From Candidatus Poribacteria bacterium (GTDB taxonomy: Bacteria; Poribacteria; WGA-4E; WGA-3G), in assembly GCA_022826805.1 (NCBI GenBank), contig JAJDUH010000026.1:31573-95572 (forward strand): DNA of 64,000 nucleotides, in the 5' to 3' direction. The translations under genes and the position numbers were made by a program. The notes under the pieces are model-generated. The model did no database searches, had not been told where the DNA came from, and saw only the letters and a list, made by a program, of their open reading frames with translations. Shown piece after piece: positions 7,446-15,088 of this stretch. Positions within the stretch are counted from its first letter, which is position 1. Every line of letters begins with the position of its first letter.

Positions 7446-8648
7446 TTAGGATTCTATTTTCCTATTAACAACGAGTGGTAGTTTTCTGTCCTGATCAAGC
7501 CAAGTCCGTAGTTTTCCTTCGCCTATCATCCAGAGGCTGAGCGCAATTCCGAATACCCCAACCACAATGTTCGGTAGCCACATGGCGAACATCGGATGGA
7601 GGATATCGTCCACACCTGCGGTTTGTCCGGTTTGTAGTAGTAAATAGTAGACAACGATTACAGCCAACCCGATTCCAAACCCGATCATTTTGCCGCTCCG
7701 CTTCACCATTAGACCTAACGGAATGCCGATTAAACCGAGTGCTAAGCACGCAAACGGGATGGAAAACTTTTTGTGATACTCGACCTCAGCAAAGCGGAGT
7801 TTATGAAGTGTATATTCTGGATTTGTGCTGGTTGGAACAGCGGATTGCAATGTGCCGATAAACTCCTTGAGTTGGGTGATGCTCATCGAACGCGGTGTCT
7901 GGTTTTGAAATTCACCACGTTTCAGGTCCTCTGTCATCTGCAATGCGAGTTTTTGCTGCTGAAACTTTGTTATGCGGAACTCATCTGAATTGCTGGTCGC
8001 GGGTTCGTAAGAGAGTCCATCGTAGAGTGTGAGTACTGCTCTGCCGTTTTCAAAGGCGAGGGTACCTTCTTGTGCGTGGCTGAATCGTGGACGCCCATTC
8101 CAGATGCTATCCCAGATTTTGACGTTTTGCATGCGTCCAGTCTTTGGCGCGGTAGCCTCATACATCCAGAGTTTACCTTCCGTTTCCAATTCCTTCATAA
8201 CCGTGGCTTCCTCCAAAACGAAAGCGGGATTGTGTTTCTGGATATCGCGTCTGAGCGAGGCATAGGCGAGGTTTGCTCGCGGCAAGGCATAATCCATTAG
8301 CGCAAGATTAATAAAACTCAATATAAGCGCAATCACTAAAAGAGGTAGCATCAATTGATGGAATGCTACACCGTGTGACTTCATTGCTATTATCTCATTA
8401 TCGGTAGAGAGCCGTCCAAGTGCGAGTAGAATAGCGACTAAGACTGCCATGGGAAGCGCTAACACAACCATTACAGGCATCATATAGAAAATTAATTCAG
8501 CAAGATAGAGTGGATTTACCCCTTTCTGCACAAAAAGCTTCGTTAACCGAAAAAGGTCATTGAAGATAAGCATAACGGTGAAACAGGTAAGTGCTATTAT
8601 GAAAGGCGGAAAAAATTCTTTGAGGATATAGCGTGATAATATTCTCAT
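7446..8648 (-). CDS. LptF/LptG family LPS-export permease (first copy)
   Basis: 400 residues of the YjgP/YjgQ family: MRILSRYILKEFFPPFIIALTCFTVMLI, then LALPMAVLVAILLALGRLSTDNEIIAMKSHGV, a periplasmic region, and C-terminal segments including FACLALGLIGIPLGLMVKRSGK. It is slightly longer than E. coli LptF and LptG. It is the first gene of a three-gene minus-strand group (LptF-like, LptG-like, ICMT-like). The presence of both halves implies an outer membrane with lipopolysaccharide or a similar glycolipid. Which paralogue corresponds to LptF is uncertain. Confidence 0.9.
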   Translation of the reverse strand: MRILSRYILKEFFPPFIIALTCFTVMLIFNDLFRLTKLFVQKGVNPLYLAELIFYMMPVMVVLALPMAVLVAILLALGRLSTDNEIIAMKSHGVAFHQLMLPLLVIALILSFINLALMDYALPRANLAYASLRRDIQKHNPAFVLEEATVMKELETEGKLWMYEATAPKTGRMQNVKIWDSIWNGRPRFSHAQEGTLAFENGRAVLTLYDGLSYEPATSNSDEFRITKFQQQKLALQMTEDLKRGEFQNQTPRSMSITQLKEFIGTLQSAVPTSTNPEYTLHKLRFAEVEYHKKFSIPFACLALGLIGIPLGLMVKRSGKMIGFGIGLAVIVVYYLLLQTGQTAGVDDILHPMFAMWLPNIVVGVFGIALSLWMIGEGKLRTWLDQDRKLPLVVNRKIES

Positions 8649-8651
8649 ATT

Positions 8652-8690
8652 GTTATTAGTTGTCAGTTATCGGTTGTCGGTTGTTAGTCA
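8652..8690. repeat. copy of the GTTGTCAGTTATC repeat
   Basis: GTTATTAGTTGTCAGTTATC and further GGTTGTCGGTTGTTAGTC form one arm of the interspersed repeat seen in full at 10461-10636 and 26541-26657. No inverted partner arm is visible nearby. Confidence 0.6.
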
Positions 8691-8784
8691 TAAGTTTAAC
8701 GATATGCTGTCCGAAAGGGGTTATAAACTTAGGCGAACGGCAATATAGGTTTATATATTAGTGGGAATAAGCCCTGTATTTAAT

Positions 8785-8813
8785 TTGAAATTCTGTGATT
8801 GAGATGGTATTAT
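8785..8813 (+). promoter_or_regulatory. promoter, probably leaderless transcript
   Basis: TTGAAA and TATTAT are separated by 17 bases. The -10 box ends six bases before the ATG at 8820, so transcription should begin at or next to the start codon. Confidence 0.6.
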
Positions 8814-8819
8814 ATCCAC

Positions 8820-9284
8820 ATGCAACTCACGTTAGAAGATATTCAACTGACAACTGCTGACCTTGCGGATGTTGAAGCGCGTTACGCCTCCTCGCAAGAG
8901 CTTTATTCTCCAACTGCTCCGAAGGCTCCTGCTGCGCAATTCGGTTGGCGTGATAGATGGTGGTTAAACCAGACAGCAGCGGCATCAATAGCCATTCATT
9001 ACTGGTTTTTCGAGTCGGACGACGAGGCGCGTGTAGCGGCTGATGAAGGTAGATTTCGGCTATCGGCACAGACTGTGCCGAAACTCGGTGGACGCGATTC
9101 TATCTATCAACCACCACCGAACGATGGGCATGGACTGGGTAATACGGTATGGCAGGCTGGTGCGAATTTCTTATTCGTCCAACACACTGTTGTTATACTT
9201 GTAGCGGAAACAGGAGGGAAGGTCTCAGCGGACACAACCCTCCGCATTGCCCAAAAAATTTTTTTAAAGATTCGCCAAGCGTAG
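8820..9284 (+). CDS. hypothetical protein
   Basis: 154 residues beginning MQLTLEDIQLTTADLADVEA; a TTG at 8799 would extend it but overlaps the promoter -10 box. I recognise no family. The protein is soluble, with a polar N-terminal helix and a mixed alpha/beta core (AAASIAIHYWFF, NFLFVQHTVVILVAE). Short N-terminal acidic and hydrophobic patterns resemble lipoproteins of unknown function but there is no signal peptide. It stands alone on the plus strand, divergent from the LptF/LptG group and convergent with the aldolase gene. Confidence 0.65.
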   Translation: MQLTLEDIQLTTADLADVEARYASSQELYSPTAPKAPAAQFGWRDRWWLNQTAAASIAIHYWFFESDDEARVAADEGRFRLSAQTVPKLGGRDSIYQPPPNDGHGLGNTVWQAGANFLFVQHTVVILVAETGGKVSADTTLRIAQKIFLKIRQA

Positions 9285-9380
9285 AATAAGTGCCTTAATA
9301 CCGTAACGATTTCTGATCAAGCCTCGCTTGCGCCGTTGTTGCAAGCTGCCAGCACCCTTTACTGGTGAACCCGGACGTCC

Positions 9381-10445
9381 CTAATAGTCTTGGTACCAGG
9401 TTGCGGTCTGCTTGGCAATCCGAACATTTTGTGCGCCTCCGAACTGGCGATGTTCAAACCAAGGCAGCGCATTCTCCGCTGCGGCGTTCGCATTTTTGAA
9501 ATTCGTTGTCGCCTCATTCTCAAGGAACTGCCTGACGGCGTTGGTGTCCGGGTAATAATTGACAGCGTCTTTCCAGATGGCTCTACCACAGAGGAATCCG
9601 CTTGCTCCGGCTCCGGTTGCAAGATGTACGTTCTCGATAAATTCCTCAATATCAACACCGGCACTTAGAATTACCCAAGGCAGCGTTGAAGCCTCATCCA
9701 ACTTCTGGCAGATTTCCTTCACTTCGGCCAGTTCGTACGCCGAGTCTCCAGCATAAAAAGTAGAATTTTGATAATCCGCTGTGTATTTCAGATCAGCGGG
9801 GAACTCCAACTTCAGGATGTCAACCTTGTAGCTTGAATCCGTGAATTCCTCGACGCTCCGAATAACGAGATCGGGTTTCTGTTTCGCGAACGCGACGCTT
9901 TTGGTAGTGCCTTCAAGTGCGTAGCTCACTAGTTCCAATAGGAACGGCAAGTCGTGCTTTTCACACTCGTCCCCGACATGGCGTACAAAGGCCTGCTGAT
10001 GCTTCAGGGTCTCCGATGAGGCATCAGGGTGATAGTAAGCGAGGAGTTTAATAGCATCGGCGCCAGCACGCTGCGCTTTTGTGATAGTCCAGTTTGTAAT
10101 TGGATTCGAGAGGCGTTCGTTCTCTGCCACGCCTTCGCTGACGTAGCCAGATTCTTCATAAGCGAGTAGCAAAGCGACATCGCGCGGAATCGCTGTAATG
10201 GAGTAGGGATGTCCGTAAATAGGGTCGGTGAGAACTGCAGTGGCATTCGGGGCAAGGACCTGTGTTATCAATGTTTTGAGTGCGGCGACATTTTCATATT
10301 GGACATCGGTTTTATCCTTGTTTAGCACATTTGCGATTGCTTCGACCATGGAACCGCGTTGGTCAATTGCCATCATTTTGAAGCGCCCATTTGTATCGGC
10401 AAGCTTTGTGATGCCACGCAATTTTCCAGAAGAAATATCGTTCAT
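9381..10445 (-). CDS. tagatose 1,6-bisphosphate aldolase-like (LacD family)
   Basis: 354 residues, a TIM-barrel class I aldolase of the LacD/sulfofructose-phosphate aldolase group. Diagnostic blocks are KMMAIDQRGSM near the N-terminus and VDILKLEFPAD, whose Lys should form the Schiff base. WVILSAGVDIEEFIE and GFLCGRAIWKDAV form the phosphate-binding end of the barrel. The enzyme would split a ketohexose or related bisphosphate into dihydroxyacetone phosphate and an aldehyde. It appears to be a single-gene unit, flanked upstream by a MITE-like element. Precise substrate is unknown. Confidence 0.82.
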   Translation of the reverse strand: MNDISSGKLRGITKLADTNGRFKMMAIDQRGSMVEAIANVLNKDKTDVQYENVAALKTLITQVLAPNATAVLTDPIYGHPYSITAIPRDVALLLAYEESGYVSEGVAENERLSNPITNWTITKAQRAGADAIKLLAYYHPDASSETLKHQQAFVRHVGDECEKHDLPFLLELVSYALEGTTKSVAFAKQKPDLVIRSVEEFTDSSYKVDILKLEFPADLKYTADYQNSTFYAGDSAYELAEVKEICQKLDEASTLPWVILSAGVDIEEFIENVHLATGAGASGFLCGRAIWKDAVNYYPDTNAVRQFLENEATTNFKNANAAAENALPWFEHRQFGGAQNVRIAKQTATWYQDY

Positions 10446-10460
10446 AGCTTCTCCTTTTTA

Positions 10461-10636
10461 GTAGTTATTCGTTGTCAGTACGGATTACTGCGTAATCCTT
10501 TCAGTTGTTGGTTAAGCGGTTTCCTGTAACAATTTAGTGATCCCCAGAATACGCCAAGAGGAGGTAAATTGTTACGCATCAAGATTTTAACTGATAACTG
10601 ACAACCGACAACTGACAACCAATCTAACTGACAACT
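10461..10636 (-). repeat. MITE-like element, copy A
   Basis: About 175 bases with imperfect terminal inverted repeats (GTTATTCGTTGTCAGT at the left, AACTGACAACCGACAACTGA at the right). Read on the minus strand it contains GTAACAATTTACC..CTTGGCGTA..GGGGA..TTAC and then CCGCTTAACCAACAACTGA, matching the element at 26541-26657 along its length. No coding capacity. Confidence 0.7.
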
Positions 10637-10638
10637 AT

Positions 10639-11703
10639 TTAGTATTCACGTTCAACGAAAAAATGAATTAAAGATAGAAACAACTGTTTTGCTCGTCCAT
10701 CAGGGAGATGGGCAAAGTTGTGGCTAAATCGTCCAGCGGCCTCCTGTAGAAGCTCTTTAGAACGTCGTTGCGCGTAGGTAATAGATTTATATTTTTGCAT
10801 TAACTGGAGGATACTCTCGACTTCCGCCTCGGTTTTTTCATCCCGCGGGCGTGCCATAATATCAACGACATGCTGTGCTTCAGCAGGGGTGCAGGCATTG
10901 ATGAGGTGGATGAGAACGAGCGTACGCTTGCCTTCGCTAATATCGCCAGCGATCTCTTTGCCGTATCTACCGACATCACCAATGAGATTAAGAACATCAT
11001 CCTGAATTTGGAAGGCGATCCCGATCTCTTTGCCGAGTTGTACGAGTCCATCTATTTCTGCTTCGCTTGCGCCACCGATGATTGCTCCGACCCGACAAGG
11101 TGTAATACAGGTATACCATGCGGTTTTCTGTATACACATGGTTAAGTAGTCGTTTTCGTCGAGATCCCAGCGGTTATCGTTGACCCAACTTAATTCAATA
11201 TGCTGTCCTTCGACGACTTGGTTGCTGAGCTGTATAAACTCCGATAAAATCCGGAAGGTGAGTTCGTGTCCAAGGATCTCCGTGTTCCGGTGAAGCATTT
11301 CCCACATCTTGCAATGTAGGGCATCACCGACGTTGATTGCCATCGGAATACCGTGTTTTTGATGAAGACAAGGTTCACCTCTGCGGAGTTCAGAACCGTC
11401 TTCAATATCGTCGTGAATTAGGAGCCAATTCTGGAGGAGTTCAAGTGAGGCAGCGGTATTCACAGCACGCTCTGGATCTCCACCGAATGCTTCACAGATA
11501 AGCATACAGAGCGCGGGTCTTAACCCTTTACCGGCGCGGCGCGGGTAGTCTAACATCATCTGGTACAATTTATGTACATCCGGGTGCGTGTGGGCAGTCG
11601 GGAGGAAATCGAAGATACAGGCATCAACCTTGCTTTTGACATCGCTGAGGTATGTGGTAACAAGGTGCTGTGTTGGTGCTGGGTCCTGTTCAGTTTTCTG
11701 CAT
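10639..11703 (-). CDS. polyprenyl diphosphate synthase (trans-isoprenyl)
   Basis: 354 residues of the head-to-tail polyprenyl synthase family. The first aspartate-rich motif is LLIHDDIEDGSELRRGEP and the second region reads FQIQDDVLNLIGD, where the usual DDxxD is DDVLN. GKGLRPALCMLICEAFGG is the isopentenyl-diphosphate binding block. It condenses IPP with allylic diphosphates to geranylgeranyl or similar products for quinones, carotenoids or cell-wall carriers. Product chain length cannot be read with confidence. A clear promoter lies at 11821-11849 and an AAGGAGACCG ribosome-binding site precedes the ATG. Confidence 0.92.
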   Translation of the reverse strand: MQKTEQDPAPTQHLVTTYLSDVKSKVDACIFDFLPTAHTHPDVHKLYQMMLDYPRRAGKGLRPALCMLICEAFGGDPERAVNTAASLELLQNWLLIHDDIEDGSELRRGEPCLHQKHGIPMAINVGDALHCKMWEMLHRNTEILGHELTFRILSEFIQLSNQVVEGQHIELSWVNDNRWDLDENDYLTMCIQKTAWYTCITPCRVGAIIGGASEAEIDGLVQLGKEIGIAFQIQDDVLNLIGDVGRYGKEIAGDISEGKRTLVLIHLINACTPAEAQHVVDIMARPRDEKTEAEVESILQLMQKYKSITYAQRRSKELLQEAAGRFSHNFAHLPDGRAKQLFLSLIHFFVEREY

Positions 11704-11820
11704 CGGTCTCCTTATACTTTAGCCGTGTCCTTGATTCGCACAGCCCCCGCGTGCTTTTTAGATTTCTGAAGCAGAAATTCTAAGACTTCTTAAGGGTTGA
11801 CTTGCAAATTCCGCCTTAAT

Positions 11821-11849
11821 ATTATAACACATCATGGCGTGAAAATCAA
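11821..11849 (-). promoter_or_regulatory. promoter of the polyprenyl synthase gene
   Basis: On the minus strand TTGATT and TATAAT are spaced by exactly 17 bases. Transcription would start near 11814, leaving a leader of about 110 bases. Confidence 0.6.
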
Positions 11850-11926
11850 ATTTTTGTCCAGCGAAATTGAACCTCACCACACGTCACACCTATAGAGAAA
11901 AACCATCATTTTATTTTTTTACATTT

Positions 11927-12163
11927 CTACAATTCATCCAAATCAAGCGCGACGAAGCGATATCCAAGCGGCTTTATTCGCTCAACTAAGGTTTCTCGGA
12001 CTTGAAGCGCATGCGCAAACTGGGCCTCGGAGATTTGGATACGTAAAACCGGGGTATGGTCAAAGAGGACAGCACCTTTAATCTGAAACTCGCGCAGAAC
12101 CTGCTCGATCTCTTTTAATGATGTTTGATCTTCGTCGTATTCCAGGTTGTGTTCTTTTTTCAT
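11927..12163 (-). CDS. stand-alone LarE C-terminal-like domain
   Basis: 78 residues starting MKKEHNLEYDEDQT; its ATG lies one base after the stop of the SDR gene, so translation is probably coupled. The second half (VLRIQISEAQFAHALQVRET and then VERIKPLGYRFVALDLDEL) resembles the C-terminal tail of LarE/ExsB-type sulfur transferases, which ends with a ..ARIEV..LGFxYVTLDL pattern. The ATP pyrophosphatase domain of LarE is absent. The N-terminal 30 residues look like a small acidic helix. Role unknown; partner of the SDR or regulator are possible. Confidence 0.6.
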   Translation of the reverse strand: MKKEHNLEYDEDQTSLKEIEQVLREFQIKGAVLFDHTPVLRIQISEAQFAHALQVRETLVERIKPLGYRFVALDLDEL

Positions 12164-12164
12164 C

Positions 12165-12971
12165 CTAAGAACGCCGCCTCCAGTCACTACCAGCCATGAA
12201 TCCACCATCAACGAAAACCATTTGACCTGTGACAAAATCGGAAGCATTGGATGCGAAGAAGATTGTCAAACCCGCCAAATCTTCAGGCTCTCCCCACCGA
12301 TAAGCGGGTGTTCGATTGAGAATCCACTCATTTCGGGCATCCTCACGCGCCGGTTCGGTCATCTCTGTTCGGATAAAACCGGGGGCGATGCCGTTCACCT
12401 GAATGTTGTGTTCCGCCCATTCCACGGCAAGGAGTTTTGTCAATTGCAGGAGTCCACCCTTTGCCGCTGTATAGGCGACGCTTGTGGGCAGCCCGATCGC
12501 TGAGGTGAGCGACAAGGTGTTAATTACCTTACCAGCCTTCTGTTCTTGCATGACGTTGCCGCAGGCTTTTGCGAGAAAGAAGGCACCTTTCAGATTAATA
12601 TCCGTGACGAAATCCCAATCTTCTTCGGTAAATTCCAGCGCGGGATTCCGTATATTGACGCCAGCGTTGTTGACGAGAACATCAATTCTGCCAAAAGTTT
12701 CAACGGTCTGGGCAACAACTGCCTCAATTTCAGTGAGATTACCGACATCCGCCCGAATTGGAAGGACGGTTTTACCGGTCTCGGCAGTAATCTGTTCAGC
12801 GATTGGTGTTAATGTATCCAACTTTCTGCCGACGATGGCGAGGTTTGAACCTGCCCCTGCAAGTCCCTCTGCCATGGCAAGTCCTATACCACGGCTTGCC
12901 CCACTGACGAGGCTCACCTTGCCGTCGAGTTGAAATTGTTGGATAGTGGCTGTAGCGGATTTTTGATTCAT
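12165..12971 (-). CDS. SDR oxidoreductase (gluconate 5-dehydrogenase-like)
   Basis: 268 residues of the FabG/gluconate 5-dehydrogenase type: VSGASRGIGLAMAEGLAGAG, NNAGVNIRNPALEFTEEDWD, the catalytic Ser in LSLTSAIG, the YTAAKGG pair, and VFVDGGFMAG near the end. The N-terminal FQLDGKVSLV pattern and overall block order suggest a sugar-acid or polyol dehydrogenase using NAD(P). It is followed after one base by a small LarE-tail-like gene. GGAGAAAATATG gives the ribosome-binding site. Confidence 0.88.
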   Translation of the reverse strand: MNQKSATATIQQFQLDGKVSLVSGASRGIGLAMAEGLAGAGSNLAIVGRKLDTLTPIAEQITAETGKTVLPIRADVGNLTEIEAVVAQTVETFGRIDVLVNNAGVNIRNPALEFTEEDWDFVTDINLKGAFFLAKACGNVMQEQKAGKVINTLSLTSAIGLPTSVAYTAAKGGLLQLTKLLAVEWAEHNIQVNGIAPGFIRTEMTEPAREDARNEWILNRTPAYRWGEPEDLAGLTIFFASNASDFVTGQMVFVDGGFMAGSDWRRRS

Positions 12972-12995
12972 ATTTTCTCCGATTTCAGTATGTAA

Positions 12996-14204
12996 TTAAT
13001 CGTTCAATCCTTCTTGCTCTGCGAACTCATACAATAGATCTGAACCAATTGCTTTTATATTTCCATTGTGTTCCTCAACGAGAGAAACAAGCAATTTCGC
13101 GCCACGTGAGCGTTTTAAATCAATTTCAAAGCCAACCACATAGATAGCGGCGTTACTGATATTACGCTCGCGAACAGCGTCAAGAATTTTCTGCGGGCTC
13201 GTTTCAATATATACCGTATCATCAGGATCTACCTGCGGTAAGCCATCTGTTATTAAAACGACGACAGTCGGTTCAAATGCCAAAGCGGCTTCAAGAGCGG
13301 AAAGAATATTAGTGTCAGTATTACCTTGAATACTCCGAGGCGTAAATCTATCAAGGTATTTCAAGGTGCGTTCTATATTTGCGACATTTGCCGGTAGCAT
13401 CTTCTTGCTCATAGCCTTCGCTGTGGCAGAAAACGCTACAATGTTCAACCTGTCATCATTCCCCAACATCATGACGGAATCCTTGAGAGCGTTTATTGCC
13501 AGTGGCAATTTTTTCATTCCTGCCGCCTGCATGCTCGCCGTGATGTCAAGGCAGTAGACAACATCTTTGGGTCCGTCGAGTTCATTGAGGAAATTGATGA
13601 TACCGAGTCGATCTGCGGCACCATCCTTTCCGCCACCGCCGAGGAGTCCATCCCCGCCGCCCTGTCCACTACCGCGGAACCTACCCATGCCTCCGTCGCC
13701 TCGTGCCCGAACTCTGCCTGTAACGATACCGCGTCCGTCAGTTTGTCCGGGTTGTGAGATGAGCCTGCTGAGGTTTGAAGCTTCGGCATCCCGCAATTGG
13801 GCATCGGTCATAACATCTGGAATGACCTCACTCAACGGTGCTTTGTTGACTTCAACATCCTCAAGAACAACGCGTGGACTGAGTTTCATGACCTCATCTA
13901 TCTTGTTCCGCGTCGTTTCAATCTTTCTATCCTCTGCATTTCTCGCAAGCTGCTCGTTGGGATCATACAATTTTTTTGTCAGTGGCGGTTTGGGTTTTAG
14001 GTTCCGCTTTCTGGGAGCTTCGGCGTCGTTAAGCAAATCGACAGCGAAGGCATCTTCTTGCTCGTGGCTGAGTCGATTTAGTGGAAGAAAGAGGTAAACG
14101 ATAACGATAATCATGTGTAAAATAAGAGATAATAAGACGACAGAACGCATCCGATTCCTACGCCGTTCTGTATCAAAGCGCCAATTCAGTACTTGATTTA
14201 ACAT
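12996..14204 (-). CDS. membrane-anchored von Willebrand factor A protein with TonB-like N-terminus
   Basis: 402 residues. Residues 1-20 are basic, one membrane segment follows (VVLLSLILHMIIVIVYLFL), then a charged Lys/Pro stretch (RKRNLKPKPPLTKKLYDP), a Gly-rich linker (about 165-200) and a VWA domain from about 212. The metal site is DITAS rather than DxSxS, followed by conserved T (SIQGNTDTN) and D (VLITDGLPQVD) residues, so metal binding is likely. The N-terminal layout resembles TonB-type periplasm-spanning proteins. It probably acts in the periplasm; partner unknown. RBS GAGAGGATATTATC precedes the ATG. Confidence 0.8.
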   Translation of the reverse strand: MLNQVLNWRFDTERRRNRMRSVVLLSLILHMIIVIVYLFLPLNRLSHEQEDAFAVDLLNDAEAPRKRNLKPKPPLTKKLYDPNEQLARNAEDRKIETTRNKIDEVMKLSPRVVLEDVEVNKAPLSEVIPDVMTDAQLRDAEASNLSRLISQPGQTDGRGIVTGRVRARGDGGMGRFRGSGQGGGDGLLGGGGKDGAADRLGIINFLNELDGPKDVVYCLDITASMQAAGMKKLPLAINALKDSVMMLGNDDRLNIVAFSATAKAMSKKMLPANVANIERTLKYLDRFTPRSIQGNTDTNILSALEAALAFEPTVVVLITDGLPQVDPDDTVYIETSPQKILDAVRERNISNAAIYVVGFEIDLKRSRGAKLLVSLVEEHNGNIKAIGSDLLYEFAEQEGLND

Positions 14205-14288
14205 GATAATATCCTCTCAGTGTGTTTCTCTTTTGATTGGGACGTTTTATATAGAGTTTGGAAGTAAAAGCGTGGCGTTTTGGAATGT

Positions 14289-14801
14289 TTATGTTTCAGA
14301 CGAAGTTTGCTGATGTTCAAAAGCCTCAATCCACATTTTGCCTTCCGGTGTCAGTTCATAGTAGGTATGATTTCGGTGCTTGATCCATTTGCCTTTGACG
14401 ATATTTTTTCGATAGTGGATGATGCGTCCTTCCACCCGTTTCAGTCCGCCGAGTTCTTTTAATTTTCGGTGCCGCTGGTGCATCTCTTCAAGCGGGATTC
14501 TTAAGGTTTCAGCGACAACGATAGAATAATCCATTCCTAATTCCTGATGGTGTTTTAGTATAAAGTAATCGGTCTCATCGAGTTCAGCAAATTCAGGTGC
14601 GAGTGCATCCGTCGCGATCTCGGTTGTCTGAATTTCGTCCCACGTTACTTTCAATAATCGTTCTACCCGCAATCCTTGGACTGCATTGCACGCGGCACCA
14701 TGGACGGTAATCGTGCCATCTTCTTTGAAATAGCCGGTAATTGCGTCACCCTCTTGTGGGGCACAGCATTTGGCGATTTTATATGTAAGTTCAGTCGCCA
14801 T
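14289..14801 (-). CDS. RelA/SpoT zinc-finger-like domain fused to DUF2250 winged helix
   Basis: 170 residues from MATELTYKIAKCCAPQEG. The N-terminal 45 residues match the conserved-cysteine (zinc-finger) domain of long RelA/SpoT proteins: AKCCAPQEGDAITGYFKEDG then ITVHGAACNAVQGL. The rest (about 75-165) is winged-helix-like and resembles DUF2250: DYFILKHHQELGMDYSIV, RIPLEEMHQRHRKLKELGGL, VEGRIIHYRK, and HTYYELTPEGKMWIEAF. A candidate DNA-binding regulator; the cysteine domain could sense metal or a ribosome-related signal. No synthetase or hydrolase domain is present. I did not find a known protein of this exact architecture. Confidence 0.7.
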   Translation of the reverse strand: MATELTYKIAKCCAPQEGDAITGYFKEDGTITVHGAACNAVQGLRVERLLKVTWDEIQTTEIATDALAPEFAELDETDYFILKHHQELGMDYSIVVAETLRIPLEEMHQRHRKLKELGGLKRVEGRIIHYRKNIVKGKWIKHRNHTYYELTPEGKMWIEAFEHQQTSSET

Positions 14802-14861
14802 GTCTCTGCACCATTGCAATGTTACACAGTAAAATAAAGAATTAACAATACAGAATAAACA

Positions 14862-14935
14862 GGCGAGGAATGTAAAACGTAAGACAAATTATGCTTTCGT
14901 AGCATAATTTGGAAACCTCGCCTACCGAGGCGCGG
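14862..14935. repeat. hairpin repeat family, copy 1
   Basis: GGCGAGGAATGTAAAACGTA, then an inner hairpin (AAATTATGCTTTCGTAGC and GCATAATTT) and the outer arm AAACCTCGCC. The same layout recurs at 16594-16672, and part of it at 58134-58157 inside a gene. The end merges with the CCTCGCCTACCGAGG palindrome type. Confidence 0.65.
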
Positions 14936-14983
14936 TGTATTCCACCATTACAACGCTACATACTAACCCAAGTTGACATATTT

Positions 14984-15010
14984 CTATAGACATATCACCC
15001 CTACAGGGGG
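14984..15010. repeat. short CTATAGACATATCACCCC repeat
   Basis: CTATAGACATATCACCCC followed by a GGGG arm. A second direct copy lies at 43096-43120, and its inverted core ATATGTCTATAG at 43245-43256. Confidence 0.6.
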
Positions 15011-15088
15011 CAAAAGTTCATTTTTTACTTCAAAAATATATTCAAACGCCCAAGACGTTTGGAGAGGAACCTGAGTTATATTAGTGCC

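Noticed and set aside
11704..11926. Gene in the gap before the polyprenyl synthase.
   Set aside because: No open frame with ribosome-binding site; only a promoter is seen.
13567..14097. Plus-strand ORF of 176 codons inside the VWA gene.
   Set aside because: Low-complexity Pro/Ser/Arg translation of a Gly-rich coding region on the other strand.
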